In this document: piece after piece, positions 23,928 to 32,384 of the stretch
How positions within the stretch are numbered: position 1 is the stretch's first letter
Layout: every line of letters begins with the position of its first letter
Origin: Pseudomonas pudica
GTDB taxonomy: Bacteria > Pseudomonadota > Gammaproteobacteria > Pseudomonadales > Pseudomonadaceae
Direction: 5' to 3'
Assembly (NCBI RefSeq): GCF_015680405.1
Contig: NZ_JADLJS010000044.1
Location: 1 to 38,168, forward strand
DNA: 38,168 nucleotides
The notes under the pieces: model-generated
Database searches by the model: none
Seen by the model: the letters and a program-made list of their open reading frames with translations, nothing else
Told to the model about the DNA's origin: nothing
Made by a program: the position numbers and the translations under genes

Positions 23928-26900
23928 ACCTGTCCGGTCCTTTCATCCGTCGCCCGGTGGCGACCATGCTGTTGAGCCTGGCGATCATGCTGCTGGGTGG
24001 GGTCAGCTTCGGCCTGCTGCCGGTGGCGCCGCTGCCACAGATGGACTTCCCGGTGATCGTGGTGTCGGCCAACCTGTCCGGCGCCAGCCCGGAAGTCATG
24101 GCCTCCACCGTGGCCACGCCGCTGGAGCGCAAGCTGGGCAGCATCGCCGGCGTGACCACCCTGACCAGCAGCTCCAACCAGGGCTCCACACGGGTGATCA
24201 TCGGCTTCGAGATGGGCCGCGACATCGACGGTGCGGCGCGCGAGGTGCAGGCGGCGATCAACGCCACCCGCAACCTTCTGCCCAGCGGTATGCGCAGCAT
24301 GCCAACCTACAAGAAGATCAACCCGTCACAGGCACCGATCATGGTGCTGTCACTGACCTCGGACGTGCTGCAGAAAGGCCAGCTGTACGACCTGGCAGAT
24401 ACCATCCTGTCGCAGAGCCTGGCCCAGGTGCCGGGGGTAGGGGAGGTGCAGATCGGCGGCAGTTCGCTGCCGGCGGTGCGCATTGCCGTCGAGCCGCAGT
24501 TGCTCAACCAGTACGGCCTGGCGCTGGATGAAGTGCGCACTGCGGTGTCCAACGCCAACCAGCGCCGGCCGATGGGCTTTGTCGAAGACGCCGAGCGCAA
24601 CTGGCAGGTGCGTGCCAATGACCAGCTGGAAAGCGCCAAGGACTACGAGCCCGTGGTTATCCGCCAGCAGAACGGCACGATCCTGCGCCTGTCCGACGTG
24701 GCGACCATCACCGACGGCGTCGAGAACCGCTACAACAGCGGCTTCTTCAATGACCAGAGCGCGGTGCTGCTGGTGGTCAACCGCCAGACCGGCGCCAACA
24801 TCATCGAAACGGTCGACCAGATCAAGGCGCAGCTGCCGGCCCTGCAGTCGCTGTTGCCGGCCAGCGTGCAACTGAACGTGGCCATGGACCGCTCGCCAGT
24901 GATCAAGGCCACCCTCAAGGAGGCCGAGCATACCCTGCTGATCGCCGTGGTGCTGGTGATCCTGGTGGTCTACCTGTTCCTCGGCAGCCTGCGGGCGTCG
25001 CTGATCCCCAGCCTGGCGGTGCCGGTGTCACTGGTGGGCACCTTCGCGGTCATGTACCTGTGCGGGTTCTCGCTCAACAACCTGTCGCTGATGGCGCTTA
25101 TTCTTGCCACCGGCCTGGTGGTGGACGATGCCATCGTGGTGCTGGAGAACATCTCGCGGCACATCGAGGATGGCCAGCCGCCGATGAAAGCGGCCTTCCT
25201 GGGCGCCAAGGAAGTGGGTTTCACCTTGCTGTCAATGAACGTGTCGCTGGTGGCGGTGTTCGTCTCCATCCTGTTCATGGGCGGCATCGTGCGCAACCTG
25301 TTCCAGGAGTTCTCCATCACCCTGGCGGCGGCGATCATCGTGTCGCTGGTGGTGTCGCTGACCCTAACGCCGATGCTGTGTGCCCGCTGGCTCAAGCCGC
25401 AGCAGGCCGAGCAGACCCGCCTGCAGCGCTGGAGCGACCAGCTGCACCAGCGCATGGTCGATGCCTATGACCGCAGCCTGGGCTGGGCCTTGCGCCACAA
25501 GCGCCTGACGCTGATCAGCCTGCTGGCCACCATCGGCATCAACATCGCCCTTTATGTGGTGGTGCCCAAGACGCTGATGCCGCAGCAGGACACCGGCCAG
25601 CTGATGGGCTTCATCCGTGGCGACGACGGCCTGTCGTTCAGCGTGATGCAGCCGAAAATGGAAATCTACCGCCGCGCCTTGCTGGCCGACCCGGCGGTGC
25701 AGAGCGTTGCCGGCTTCATCGGCGGCAACAGCGGCACCAACAACGCCTTTGTGCTGGTGCGCCTGAAGCCGATCAGCGAGCGCAAGATCGATGCACAGAA
25801 GGTGATAGAACGCCTGCGCAAGGAAATGCCCAAGGTACCCGGTGGGCGCCTGTTCCTGATGGCCGACCAGGACCTGCAACTGGGCGGAGGGGGCCGTGAC
25901 CAGACCTCTTCGCAGTACCTGTACTCCCTGCAGAGCGGTGACCTGACGGCGTTGCGCGAGTGGTTCCCGAAAGTGGTGGCGGCGCTGCGCACACTGCCGC
26001 AGCTGACTGCCATCGACGCCCGCGACGGTGCCGGTACCCAGCAGGTGACCCTGGTAGTCGACCGCGACCAGGCCAAGCGCCTGGGCATCGACATGGACAT
26101 GGTCACCACGGTGCTGAACAACGCCTACAGCCAGCGGCAGATCTCCACCATCTACGACAGCCTCAACCAGTACCAGGTAGTGCTGGAGATCAACCCGAAG
26201 TACGCCTGGGACCCGAGCACTCTCGAGCAGGTACAGGTGATTACCGCCGACGGTGCCCGTGTACCGTTGTCGACCATTGCCCACTACGAGAACAGCCTGG
26301 CCAACGACCGAGTCAGCCACGAAGGCCAGTTCGCCGCCGAAAGCATCGCCTTCGACGTCGCCGAAGGCTACAGCCCCGACCAGGCCATGGCGGCGCTTGA
26401 GCGTGCGGTGGCCAAGCTGGGCTTGCCCGAGGAAGTGATCGCCAAGCTCGGTGGTACCGCCGATGCCTTCGCCAAGACCCAGGAAGGCCAGCCGCTGATG
26501 ATCCTTGGCGCGCTGGTGCTTGTCTATCTGGTGCTGGGCATTCTCTACGAAAGCTACATTCACCCGCTGACCATCCTCTCGACACTGCCCTCGGCCGGCG
26601 TCGGTGCCTTGCTGGCGTTGTACGTCACCGGCGGCGAGTTCAGCCTGATCTCGCTGCTGGGGCTGTTCTTGCTGATCGGCGTGGTGAAGAAGAACGCCAT
26701 CCTGATGATCGACCTGGCCTTGCAGCTGGAGCGCCACCAGGGCCTGACACCGGAAGAGTCGATCCGTCGGGCCTGCCTGCTGCGCCTGCGGCCGATCCTG
26801 ATGACGACCCTGGCGGCCATCCTCGGTGCGTTGCCGCTGCTGCTGAGCCGCGCCGAAGGCGCGGAAATGCGCCAGCCACTGGGCCTGACCATCATTGGCG

Positions 26901-27031
26901 GCCTGGTATTCAGCCAGATCCTCACCCTTTACACGACACCGGTGGTCTACCTGTACCTGGACCGCCTGCGTCACCGTTTCAACCGTTGGCGTGGCGTGCG
27001 CACCGACGCCGCCCTGGAAACCCCGCTATGA
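23924..27031 (+). CDS. muxC: RND efflux pump subunit
   Basis: A 1035-residue pump of the MdtC type, clearly related to muxB and probably a product of an old duplication (same GPFIRRPVATMLL start, VVDDAIVVLENISRH relay and VKKNAILMIDLALQ lysine). Both proton-relay Asp are kept, so both partners look catalytically able. It shares an ATGA overlap on each side, with muxB before and opmB after. In MuxABC-OpmB of P. aeruginosa the complex handles aminocoumarins, macrolides, aztreonam and similar drugs; the substrates here are inferred from that. Confidence 0.95.
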   Translation: MNLSGPFIRRPVATMLLSLAIMLLGGVSFGLLPVAPLPQMDFPVIVVSANLSGASPEVMASTVATPLERKLGSIAGVTTLTSSSNQGSTRVIIGFEMGRDIDGAAREVQAAINATRNLLPSGMRSMPTYKKINPSQAPIMVLSLTSDVLQKGQLYDLADTILSQSLAQVPGVGEVQIGGSSLPAVRIAVEPQLLNQYGLALDEVRTAVSNANQRRPMGFVEDAERNWQVRANDQLESAKDYEPVVIRQQNGTILRLSDVATITDGVENRYNSGFFNDQSAVLLVVNRQTGANIIETVDQIKAQLPALQSLLPASVQLNVAMDRSPVIKATLKEAEHTLLIAVVLVILVVYLFLGSLRASLIPSLAVPVSLVGTFAVMYLCGFSLNNLSLMALILATGLVVDDAIVVLENISRHIEDGQPPMKAAFLGAKEVGFTLLSMNVSLVAVFVSILFMGGIVRNLFQEFSITLAAAIIVSLVVSLTLTPMLCARWLKPQQAEQTRLQRWSDQLHQRMVDAYDRSLGWALRHKRLTLISLLATIGINIALYVVVPKTLMPQQDTGQLMGFIRGDDGLSFSVMQPKMEIYRRALLADPAVQSVAGFIGGNSGTNNAFVLVRLKPISERKIDAQKVIERLRKEMPKVPGGRLFLMADQDLQLGGGGRDQTSSQYLYSLQSGDLTALREWFPKVVAALRTLPQLTAIDARDGAGTQQVTLVVDRDQAKRLGIDMDMVTTVLNNAYSQRQISTIYDSLNQYQVVLEINPKYAWDPSTLEQVQVITADGARVPLSTIAHYENSLANDRVSHEGQFAAESIAFDVAEGYSPDQAMAALERAVAKLGLPEEVIAKLGGTADAFAKTQEGQPLMILGALVLVYLVLGILYESYIHPLTILSTLPSAGVGALLALYVTGGEFSLISLLGLFLLIGVVKKNAILMIDLALQLERHQGLTPEESIRRACLLRLRPILMTTLAAILGALPLLLSRAEGAEMRQPLGLTIIGGLVFSQILTLYTTPVVYLYLDRLRHRFNRWRGVRTDAALETPL

Positions 27032-28515
27032 CTTTTGCCCAGACCCCACTTCACCGCGCCCTGCAGACGCTGACCCGTGGGCGTGGCTCGCGCCTGCTCG
27101 GTGCCGGGTTGTGCGTCGCCCTGCTCAGCGCCTGCACCCTGAGCCCGGACTACCACCGCCCGGAGCTGAGCAGCACGGCGCAGTTCAAGCACGCCGAAGG
27201 CTGGACCCAGGCCACGCCGTCCGATGCCATCGCCCGCGGCGCCTGGTGGGAAATCTACGGCGATGCCGGGCTCAATGCGCTGGTCGAAGAGCTCAACCGC
27301 AGCAACCAGACCGTAGCGCAATCGGAGGCCCAGTACCGCCAGGCCCAGGCGCTGGTGCGCAGCAGCCGGGCGGCACTGTTCCCCAGCCTGGACCTGAGTG
27401 TCAGCAAGAACCGCTCGGCCCAGGGTACCGGCAGCTCCAGCTCGAGCCTGTCCAACAACAGCAGCGGCATTCGCAACACCTACAACGCCCAGCTCGGCGT
27501 CAGCTGGGAAATCGACCTGTGGGGCAAGCTGCGCGAAACCCTCAACGCCAACGAAGCCAGTGCCGAAGCCAGCCTGGCCGACCTGGCCTCGATCCGCCTC
27601 AGCCAGCAGTCGGAACTGGTGCAGAACTACCTGCAGCTTCGGGTGATCGACGAGCAGAAGCGCCTGTTGGAAGCCACCGTGGCAGCCTATGAGCGCTCGC
27701 TGCGGATGAACGAGAACCAGTACCGCGCCGGCGTCGCCGGCCCGGATGCGGTGGCCCAGGCGCGCACCCAGCTCAAGAGCACCCAGGCCGATCTGATCGA
27801 CCTGGTCTGGCAGCGCGCCCAGTTCGAGAATGCCATTGCCGTGTTGCTGGGCAAGGCCCCGGCGGACTTCGCCCTGGCCGACAGCAAGGCCATTCCGGCG
27901 CTGCCGCAAATTCCGGTGGCCCTGCCTTCGCAGCTGCTGGAGCGACGCCCGGACATCGCTGCGGCCGAGCGCAACGTGATGGCTGCCAACGCCAACATCG
28001 GCGTGTCGCGGGCGGCGTACTTCCCGGACCTGAGCTTGAGCATGAGTGGCGGTTACTCCAGCAGCAGTTTCAGCAACTGGATCGAACTGCCCAACCGCTA
28101 CTGGTCGGTGGGCCCGCAGCTGGCCCTCACATTGTTTGACGCGGGCAAGCGCAGTGCCGAGGTGGACCGCACGGTGGCGGTGTATGACCAGACCGTGGCG
28201 CAGTACCGCCAGACCGTGCTCGACGGCTTCAAGGAAGTGGAAAACCTGCTGGTGCAGTTGAAGGTTTATGGCGATGAGGCGGTGGTGCGCCAGGAGGCGC
28301 TGGATGCCGCTCGCGAGTCGCTGCGCCTGACCGAGAACCAGTACCGCGCCGGGCTGATCGGCTACCTGGATGTGGTCAACGTGCAGACCACGGCGCTGAG
28401 CAACGAGCGCAGTGTGTTGAACCTGCTGCAGGGGCGCCTGGTGGCAAGCGTGCAGCTGGTTGCCGCGCTGGGTGGTGGTTGGGATGCGGAACAGGCGTTT
28501 GCCGAGCAGGACTGA
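27028..28515 (+). CDS. opmB: Outer-membrane efflux lipoprotein (OprM family)
   Basis: A 495-residue TolC-like outer-membrane channel. The lipobox is LSAC with Cys36 as the lipidated residue, followed by TLSPDYHRPEL, the OprM-family start. Two repeated OEP domains follow (marked by EARTQLKSTQADLIDLVWQRAQFENAIAVLLG and a C-terminal matching repeat NQYRAGLIGYLDVVNVQTTALSNERS). The motif LLERRPDIAAAERNVMAANANIGVSRAAYFPDLSLS is the family hallmark. The start ATG overlaps muxC by ATGA; upstream in-frame ATG at 26986 would lie inside muxC and is not used. Confidence 0.94.
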   Translation: MTFAQTPLHRALQTLTRGRGSRLLGAGLCVALLSACTLSPDYHRPELSSTAQFKHAEGWTQATPSDAIARGAWWEIYGDAGLNALVEELNRSNQTVAQSEAQYRQAQALVRSSRAALFPSLDLSVSKNRSAQGTGSSSSSLSNNSSGIRNTYNAQLGVSWEIDLWGKLRETLNANEASAEASLADLASIRLSQQSELVQNYLQLRVIDEQKRLLEATVAAYERSLRMNENQYRAGVAGPDAVAQARTQLKSTQADLIDLVWQRAQFENAIAVLLGKAPADFALADSKAIPALPQIPVALPSQLLERRPDIAAAERNVMAANANIGVSRAAYFPDLSLSMSGGYSSSSFSNWIELPNRYWSVGPQLALTLFDAGKRSAEVDRTVAVYDQTVAQYRQTVLDGFKEVENLLVQLKVYGDEAVVRQEALDAARESLRLTENQYRAGLIGYLDVVNVQTTALSNERSVLNLLQGRLVASVQLVAALGGGWDAEQAFAEQD

Positions 28516-28529
28516 AATATTGGCAGTGC

Positions 28530-28650
28530 TTTGTGGGAGCGGCCTTGTGTCGCGAAAGGGCCGCAAAGCGGCCCCAGGTTCTCGGCACAATGGCTGATAT
28601 TGCTGGGGCTGCTTCGCAGCCCTTTCGCGACACAAGGCCGCTCCCACAAA
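28530..28650. repeat. REPIN, type C, after opmB
   Basis: The 31-base outer arms (28530-28560 and 28620-28650; TTTGTGGGAGCGGCCTTGTG and complement) are perfect apart from the ends. The inside holds GGGCCGC-AAA-GCGGCCC and GGGCTGCTTCGCAGCCC hairpins. It lies 14 bases after the opmB stop and may be the operon's 3' end. Confidence 0.9.
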
Positions 28651-28790
28651 AGAGAGTGCATTCCTGCGAGGCCGTATAGCGTCTTCCCTTTGGACCCATT
28701 CCCATTCGCAAAAACCCCGTGCGTTTCCCCTAAGCTTGAGTACAATCGTCAGCTTTTTCCGGGCCTCCCGTCCCGTCGCTGGAACTCTCA

Positions 28791-30881
28791 ATGCTGACCG
28801 GTAGCTACTCCTCTTCGCTGGTGTTGATTTCGCTGTGCGTGGCGATCCTGGCGTCCTATACCGCCCTTGACCTGACCGGCCGCATCGCCACGGCCAAAGG
28901 CCGGGCTGCCTGCCTGTGGATGGGTGGTGGCGCGCTGGCCATGGGCATCGGTGTGTGGTCGATGCACTTCATCGGCATGCTCGCCTTCAGCCTGCCCATC
29001 GACCTTGGGTACGACCTTGCCCTGACCGCGTTTTCGTTGCTGATTGCCGTGTTGTCCTCGGGCTTTGCCTTGTGGCTGGTCAGCCAGCCGAGCCTGCCGT
29101 GGCAGCAGCTGGCGTTTGGCGCGCTGATCATGGGCGCCGGCATCGCCTTCATGCACTACACCGGCATGGCCGCGCTGCGCATGTTGCCGGGCATCGACTA
29201 TGACCCGACGCTGTTCGGGGCCTCGCTGCTGATTGCCGTGGGCGCCTCGGCAGCGGCGTTGTGGATCGCCTTCAGGCTGCGCGCGCACACCCCTTATGTG
29301 CGGCAGATTCGCGGCCTGGCGGCGGTGGTGATGGGCTTCGCCATCGTCGGCATGCACTACACCGGCATGGCCGCGGCGAATTTCCCCGATGGCAGCTTCT
29401 GCGGTGCGCTGGTGGAAGGAGGCCTGCAAGGCGACGGCCTGGTCTACCTGGTGCTGATCACCACTTTGGCGGTACTGGCGGTGGCCTTGCTCACCTCGGT
29501 GCTGGACGCCCGCCTGGAGGCGCGCACCGCCGAGTTGGCCCGGTCGCTGACCCTGGCCAACCAGGAACTGACCCAGCTGGCCCTGCACGACACCCTCACC
29601 GACCTGCCCAACCGTACTTTGCTGGCTGACCGCATCGAGCAGGCCATCGCCAAGGTAGCGGAGCAGGGCGGCTGCTTTGCCCTGATGTTCATCGACCTGG
29701 ACGGCTTCAAGCCAGTCAACGATGCCTTCGGTCACCACGTCGGCGACTTGCTGCTCAAAGCTGTGGCGACACGCCTGCGCGGGCACCTGCACAGCCAGGA
29801 CACGCTGGCGCGCATCGGCGGCGACGAATTCGTGCTGCTGGTGCAGCTGCGCGAGCCGAACGATGCCATGGATGTGGCGGTCAAGCAGGTCAACCTGGTG
29901 TCACGGCCGTTCAGCGTGGCCGAGCATGACCTGCAGTTGACGGCGAGCCTGGGCATTGTCCTGTACCCGGGCAATGGCCAGGACCAGCACGAGCTGCTGC
30001 GCAATGCCGACGCCGCCATGTACCACGCCAAGAGCGCCGGCAAGAATGGCTACAGCTTCTTCGACGCGTCGATGAACAGCAACGCCCGCCAGCAATTGCA
30101 GCTATTGCAGGACCTGCGCCAGGCCCTGGAGCAGCGTCAGTTCCGCCTGCACTACCAGCCCAAGTTCGACGCCCAGAATTGCCAGCCGATCGGTGCCGAG
30201 GCCTTGCTGCGCTGGGAGCATCCGCAGCAGGGCCTGTTGCTGCCCGACCGTTTCATCGGCCTGGCGGAAAAGACCGGCCTGATCATTCCGATTGGCGAAT
30301 GGGTGCTCATCGAGGCCTGCCGGCAGATGCGCCAGTGGCTGGACCAGGGCCACCACGGCTGGCGCATGGCGGTGAACCTGTCTGCCATCCAGTTCTGCCA
30401 TGCCGGGCTGGTCGAGAGCGTGGCCCGGGCCCTGCAGCAGAACAGCCTGCCGGCCAACTGCCTGACTCTGGAAATTACCGAAACCACCGCCATGCACGAC
30501 GCCGATGCCAGCCTGACGGTGCTGCAGCGGTTGTCCGACATGGGCGTGGACCTGTCCATCGATGACTTTGGCACCGGTTATTCCAGCCTGATGTACCTCA
30601 AACGCCTGCCGGCCAACGAGCTGAAGATCGACCGCGGTTTCGTGCGCGACCTGGAGCAGGACAGCGACGATGCGGCGATCGTTTCGGCAATCGTGGCGCT
30701 GGGCCAGGCGCTGGGCCTGCGTATCGTTGCTGAAGGGGTGGAGACTGACAGGCAGCAGGACTTCCTGACCCGCCTGGGCTGTGATTCGCTGCAAGGCTAC
30801 CTGCTGGGCCAGCCGGTGCCGGCCGAGCAGTTCATGGGCAAGTTGCAGGCCATGCGCCAGGAAAGTACCGCAGTGGGCTAG
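28791..30881 (+). CDS. MHYT-GGDEF-EAL membrane c-di-GMP enzyme (MucR-like)
   Basis: A 696-residue inner-membrane protein. Residues 1 to about 235 form the seven-helix MHYT sensor with three metal/gas-binding motifs, MHFIGM (58-63), MHYTGM (121-126) and MHYTGM (188-193). A GGDEF domain follows (IGGDEF, 343-347 active site) and then an EAL domain (EALLRW from 470, with EITET, IDDFGTGYSSL and EGVE further on), so both diguanylate cyclase and phosphodiesterase motifs look intact. The allosteric I-site should be RxxD but reads HSQD (334-337), so product inhibition may be lost. MucR and NbdA of P. aeruginosa share this layout. A weak TGGAA ribosome site and a TACAAT -10 candidate (28741-28746) lie upstream. 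Its 3' end shares a CTAG with the next gene. Confidence 0.93.
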   Translation: MLTGSYSSSLVLISLCVAILASYTALDLTGRIATAKGRAACLWMGGGALAMGIGVWSMHFIGMLAFSLPIDLGYDLALTAFSLLIAVLSSGFALWLVSQPSLPWQQLAFGALIMGAGIAFMHYTGMAALRMLPGIDYDPTLFGASLLIAVGASAAALWIAFRLRAHTPYVRQIRGLAAVVMGFAIVGMHYTGMAAANFPDGSFCGALVEGGLQGDGLVYLVLITTLAVLAVALLTSVLDARLEARTAELARSLTLANQELTQLALHDTLTDLPNRTLLADRIEQAIAKVAEQGGCFALMFIDLDGFKPVNDAFGHHVGDLLLKAVATRLRGHLHSQDTLARIGGDEFVLLVQLREPNDAMDVAVKQVNLVSRPFSVAEHDLQLTASLGIVLYPGNGQDQHELLRNADAAMYHAKSAGKNGYSFFDASMNSNARQQLQLLQDLRQALEQRQFRLHYQPKFDAQNCQPIGAEALLRWEHPQQGLLLPDRFIGLAEKTGLIIPIGEWVLIEACRQMRQWLDQGHHGWRMAVNLSAIQFCHAGLVESVARALQQNSLPANCLTLEITETTAMHDADASLTVLQRLSDMGVDLSIDDFGTGYSSLMYLKRLPANELKIDRGFVRDLEQDSDDAAIVSAIVALGQALGLRIVAEGVETDRQQDFLTRLGCDSLQGYLLGQPVPAEQFMGKLQAMRQESTAVG

Positions 30882-31138
30882 ACCGCGTCGCGCAAGGCGA
30901 AGGCGGGCATGAAGGTATCCATCTCCGCCTCGACGGCCTCGATGATGCGCTCTACATCGGCAGCGGCCATTATCGCCGAGCAGGGGATGCCGGCAATCGC
31001 CAGCAGGGTTTCGCCGGTGGCGCGGTCGAAAAGCCGCGCGACCATGCTGCGCGGCGCATCCATGCTGGCTTCGAAGCCCAGCGGGTGGAAATGCCAGCGC
31101 ATCACCTGGCAGGCGTTGGGGAACGTCATCTTGTTCAT
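30878..31138 (-). CDS. DUF1652 small protein
   Basis: An 86-residue protein that looks like the Pseudomonas DUF1652 family (FPNACQVMRWHFHPLGFEASMDAP... ETLLAIAGIPCSAIM), whose function is not known. There is no signal peptide. The frame is open to 31264, but AAGGAGG is placed 5 bases before the ATG at 31138, a near-perfect ribosome site that fixes the start. It is convergent with the c-di-GMP enzyme gene; both stop codons share the four bases CTAG (30878-30881). Upstream lie three TGTCATG copies. Confidence 0.85.
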   Translation of the reverse strand: MNKMTFPNACQVMRWHFHPLGFEASMDAPRSMVARLFDRATGETLLAIAGIPCSAIMAAADVERIIEAVEAEMDTFMPAFALRDAV

Positions 31139-31217
31139 GCCAGCCTCCTTGTCCGTACCTGGACGTGGTGAGCGGGTGGCCACATCGATGCGGCCGCCGG
31201 GAAGGTAACCATAGCAC

Positions 31218-31292
31218 CTGTCATGGAGTATTCTCGGCGGTAAATACGACAAATTTGCTAACACATGACAGAGGTCACATCCTTGTCATGGA
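31218..31292. promoter_or_regulatory. Three TGTCATG copies upstream of the DUF1652 gene
   Basis: CTGTCATGGA (31218-31227), the inverted CATGACAG (31264-31271), and TGTCATGGA (31284-31292) lie within 75 bases, 80-150 bases upstream of the minus-strand start. The two inverted pairs have 8-bp and 7-bp arms. Just beside is CGGCA-TT-TGCCG (31293-31304). The rest of the 31139-31412 gap shows no gene. Confidence 0.4.
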
Positions 31293-31412
31293 CGGCATTT
31301 GCCGCAGGCCCGCGAGGCAAACGTTTTTCTGGCCCGCTGATGGCAGTTAAGCCGCCAGTTTCTGCCACTTTGATCGACATTACCGCACGATGTTTTCGGA
31401 CGAGCGGTGCGA

Positions 31413-32060
31413 TCAGCCGAGCAAGCCGGCAGCGATGTTGATGGTAAACCCCAGGATCGCCGTATTGAATACGAACCCTACCAGCGAATGCGCCAGCACC
31501 ACCCGGCGCAGGCCACGGCCGGCGACCCCCACGTCGGAGGTTTGCACAGCCACGCTGATGGTGAACGAGAAGTAGTGGAAGTCCCAGTAATCGGGGTTGC
31601 GTTCGCCATCGGCGAAGCGCAGCGGCGGTTCGTGGTTTTGTCCGGTATAGAACAGCCGCGCGTAGTGCAGGCTGAAAATGCAGCCGATCAACAGCCAGGA
31701 GCCGGCCACGGTCAGGCCGGTATAGAGGTAATGCAGCGCCAGCGCCGTGCCTTGCAGGCCACGGCTGGACACCAGTTGCAGGGTGACGGCGGCGAGGCTG
31801 GCAATGGCGGCGATGCACACTGTGAGCAGGACCAGGCCGGCGTTTTCGTCTTCGACGCGGGCGACCTTGCGCACCTTTTCCGGGCTGGCGCTCCAGCTCA
31901 GGTAGAGCACAAGCAGCAGGTATAGCCACACGCCAAGGTTCCAGCCGGCGAGGATGTGCTGCACGCTGTCGCTGGCAGGGATCAGCCAGCCGCCGAGCAG
32001 GCCGACTAAAATGGCGATGCTCAGGCGCGGGTGGGTGTGGGTCAGGCGGTGGAAAGCCAT
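31413..32060 (-). CDS. DUF1345 membrane protein
   Basis: A 215-residue integral membrane protein of the DUF1345 family, function unknown. Five or so hydrophobic segments are seen (AILVGLLGGWLIP, GVWLYLLLVLYLSW, GLVLLTVCIAAIASLAAVTLQ, YTGLTVAGSWLLIGCIFSLHY, LAHSLVGFVFNTAILGFTINIAA), along with the conserved NPDYWDFHYFSFTISVAVQTSDV motif. The ATG at 32060 matches the family start; the upstream open frame reads through a REP element. The ribosome site is weak, and a CTCG-TTTT-CGAG hairpin ends just 5 bases before the ATG. It stands alone on the minus strand. Confidence 0.87.
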   Translation of the reverse strand: MAFHRLTHTHPRLSIAILVGLLGGWLIPASDSVQHILAGWNLGVWLYLLLVLYLSWSASPEKVRKVARVEDENAGLVLLTVCIAAIASLAAVTLQLVSSRGLQGTALALHYLYTGLTVAGSWLLIGCIFSLHYARLFYTGQNHEPPLRFADGERNPDYWDFHYFSFTISVAVQTSDVGVAGRGLRRVVLAHSLVGFVFNTAILGFTINIAAGLLG

Positions 32061-32134
32061 GGGGTCTCGTTTTCGAGTGTATGGGTACCACTCTAGCCGG
32101 TCATTACAGAGATGAGGGACATGCGCGGGTCCAT

Positions 32135-32277
32135 TGTGGGAGCGGGCGAGCCCGCGAAGCAGGCACCGCGGTGGCTGGCAAGTACCCTGTGGGAGCGGCT
32201 TCAGCCGCGAAGAATCCAGCGCGGTGCATGGCACCGGCTGCGCCGGTGTTCGCGGCTAAAGCCGCTCCCACAGGGTA
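32135..32277. repeat. Solo REP (type A) followed by a REPIN (type D)
   Basis: The 31 bases from 32135 match 3230-3260 exactly (TGTGGGAGCGGGCGAGCC...). Then a type D pair follows: CCTGTGGGAGCGGCTTCAGC (from about 32187) and its complement, ending 32277, with a TTC/TAA difference in the loop. The inner 32228-32255 matches 3270-3297 with one mismatch. Confidence 0.85.
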
Positions 32278-32280
32278 TGT

Positions 32281-32326
32281 GCTGTGCGCTCACCGATTCT
32301 TTGCTGCCGCCCATCGCACAGCAAAG
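32281..32326 (+). promoter_or_regulatory. Two mutually exclusive hairpins upstream of pgm
   Basis: GCTGTGCG (32281-32288) can pair with CGCACAGC (32315-32322); CTTTGCTG (32299-32306) can pair with CAGCAAAG (32319-32326). The two right arms share 32319-32322, so only one can form. Neither has a T-run. The pairings are seen; whether they are transcribed is not known. Confidence 0.45.
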
Positions 32327-32384
32327 CAACTCTCAGTAAACTGCACGCTCCAACACCAACATCCGTTGAACTCGAGGTTTCTGC

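Larger units (their letters stand above)
32061..32384. other. 324-base intergenic region before pgm
   Basis: It contains a solo type A REP (32135-32164), a type D REPIN (32187-32277), and then the pgm leader with two overlapping inverted repeats (32281-32326). No gene is seen. Confidence 0.7.

Noticed and set aside
25364..26974. A 536-codon minus-strand frame opposite muxC
   Set aside because: A shadow of muxC, with Gln/His/Val-rich composition and no domain.
26971..28791. A 606-codon minus-strand frame opposite opmB
   Set aside because: Antisense shadow; it starts in the 28530-28650 REPIN region and has no domain.
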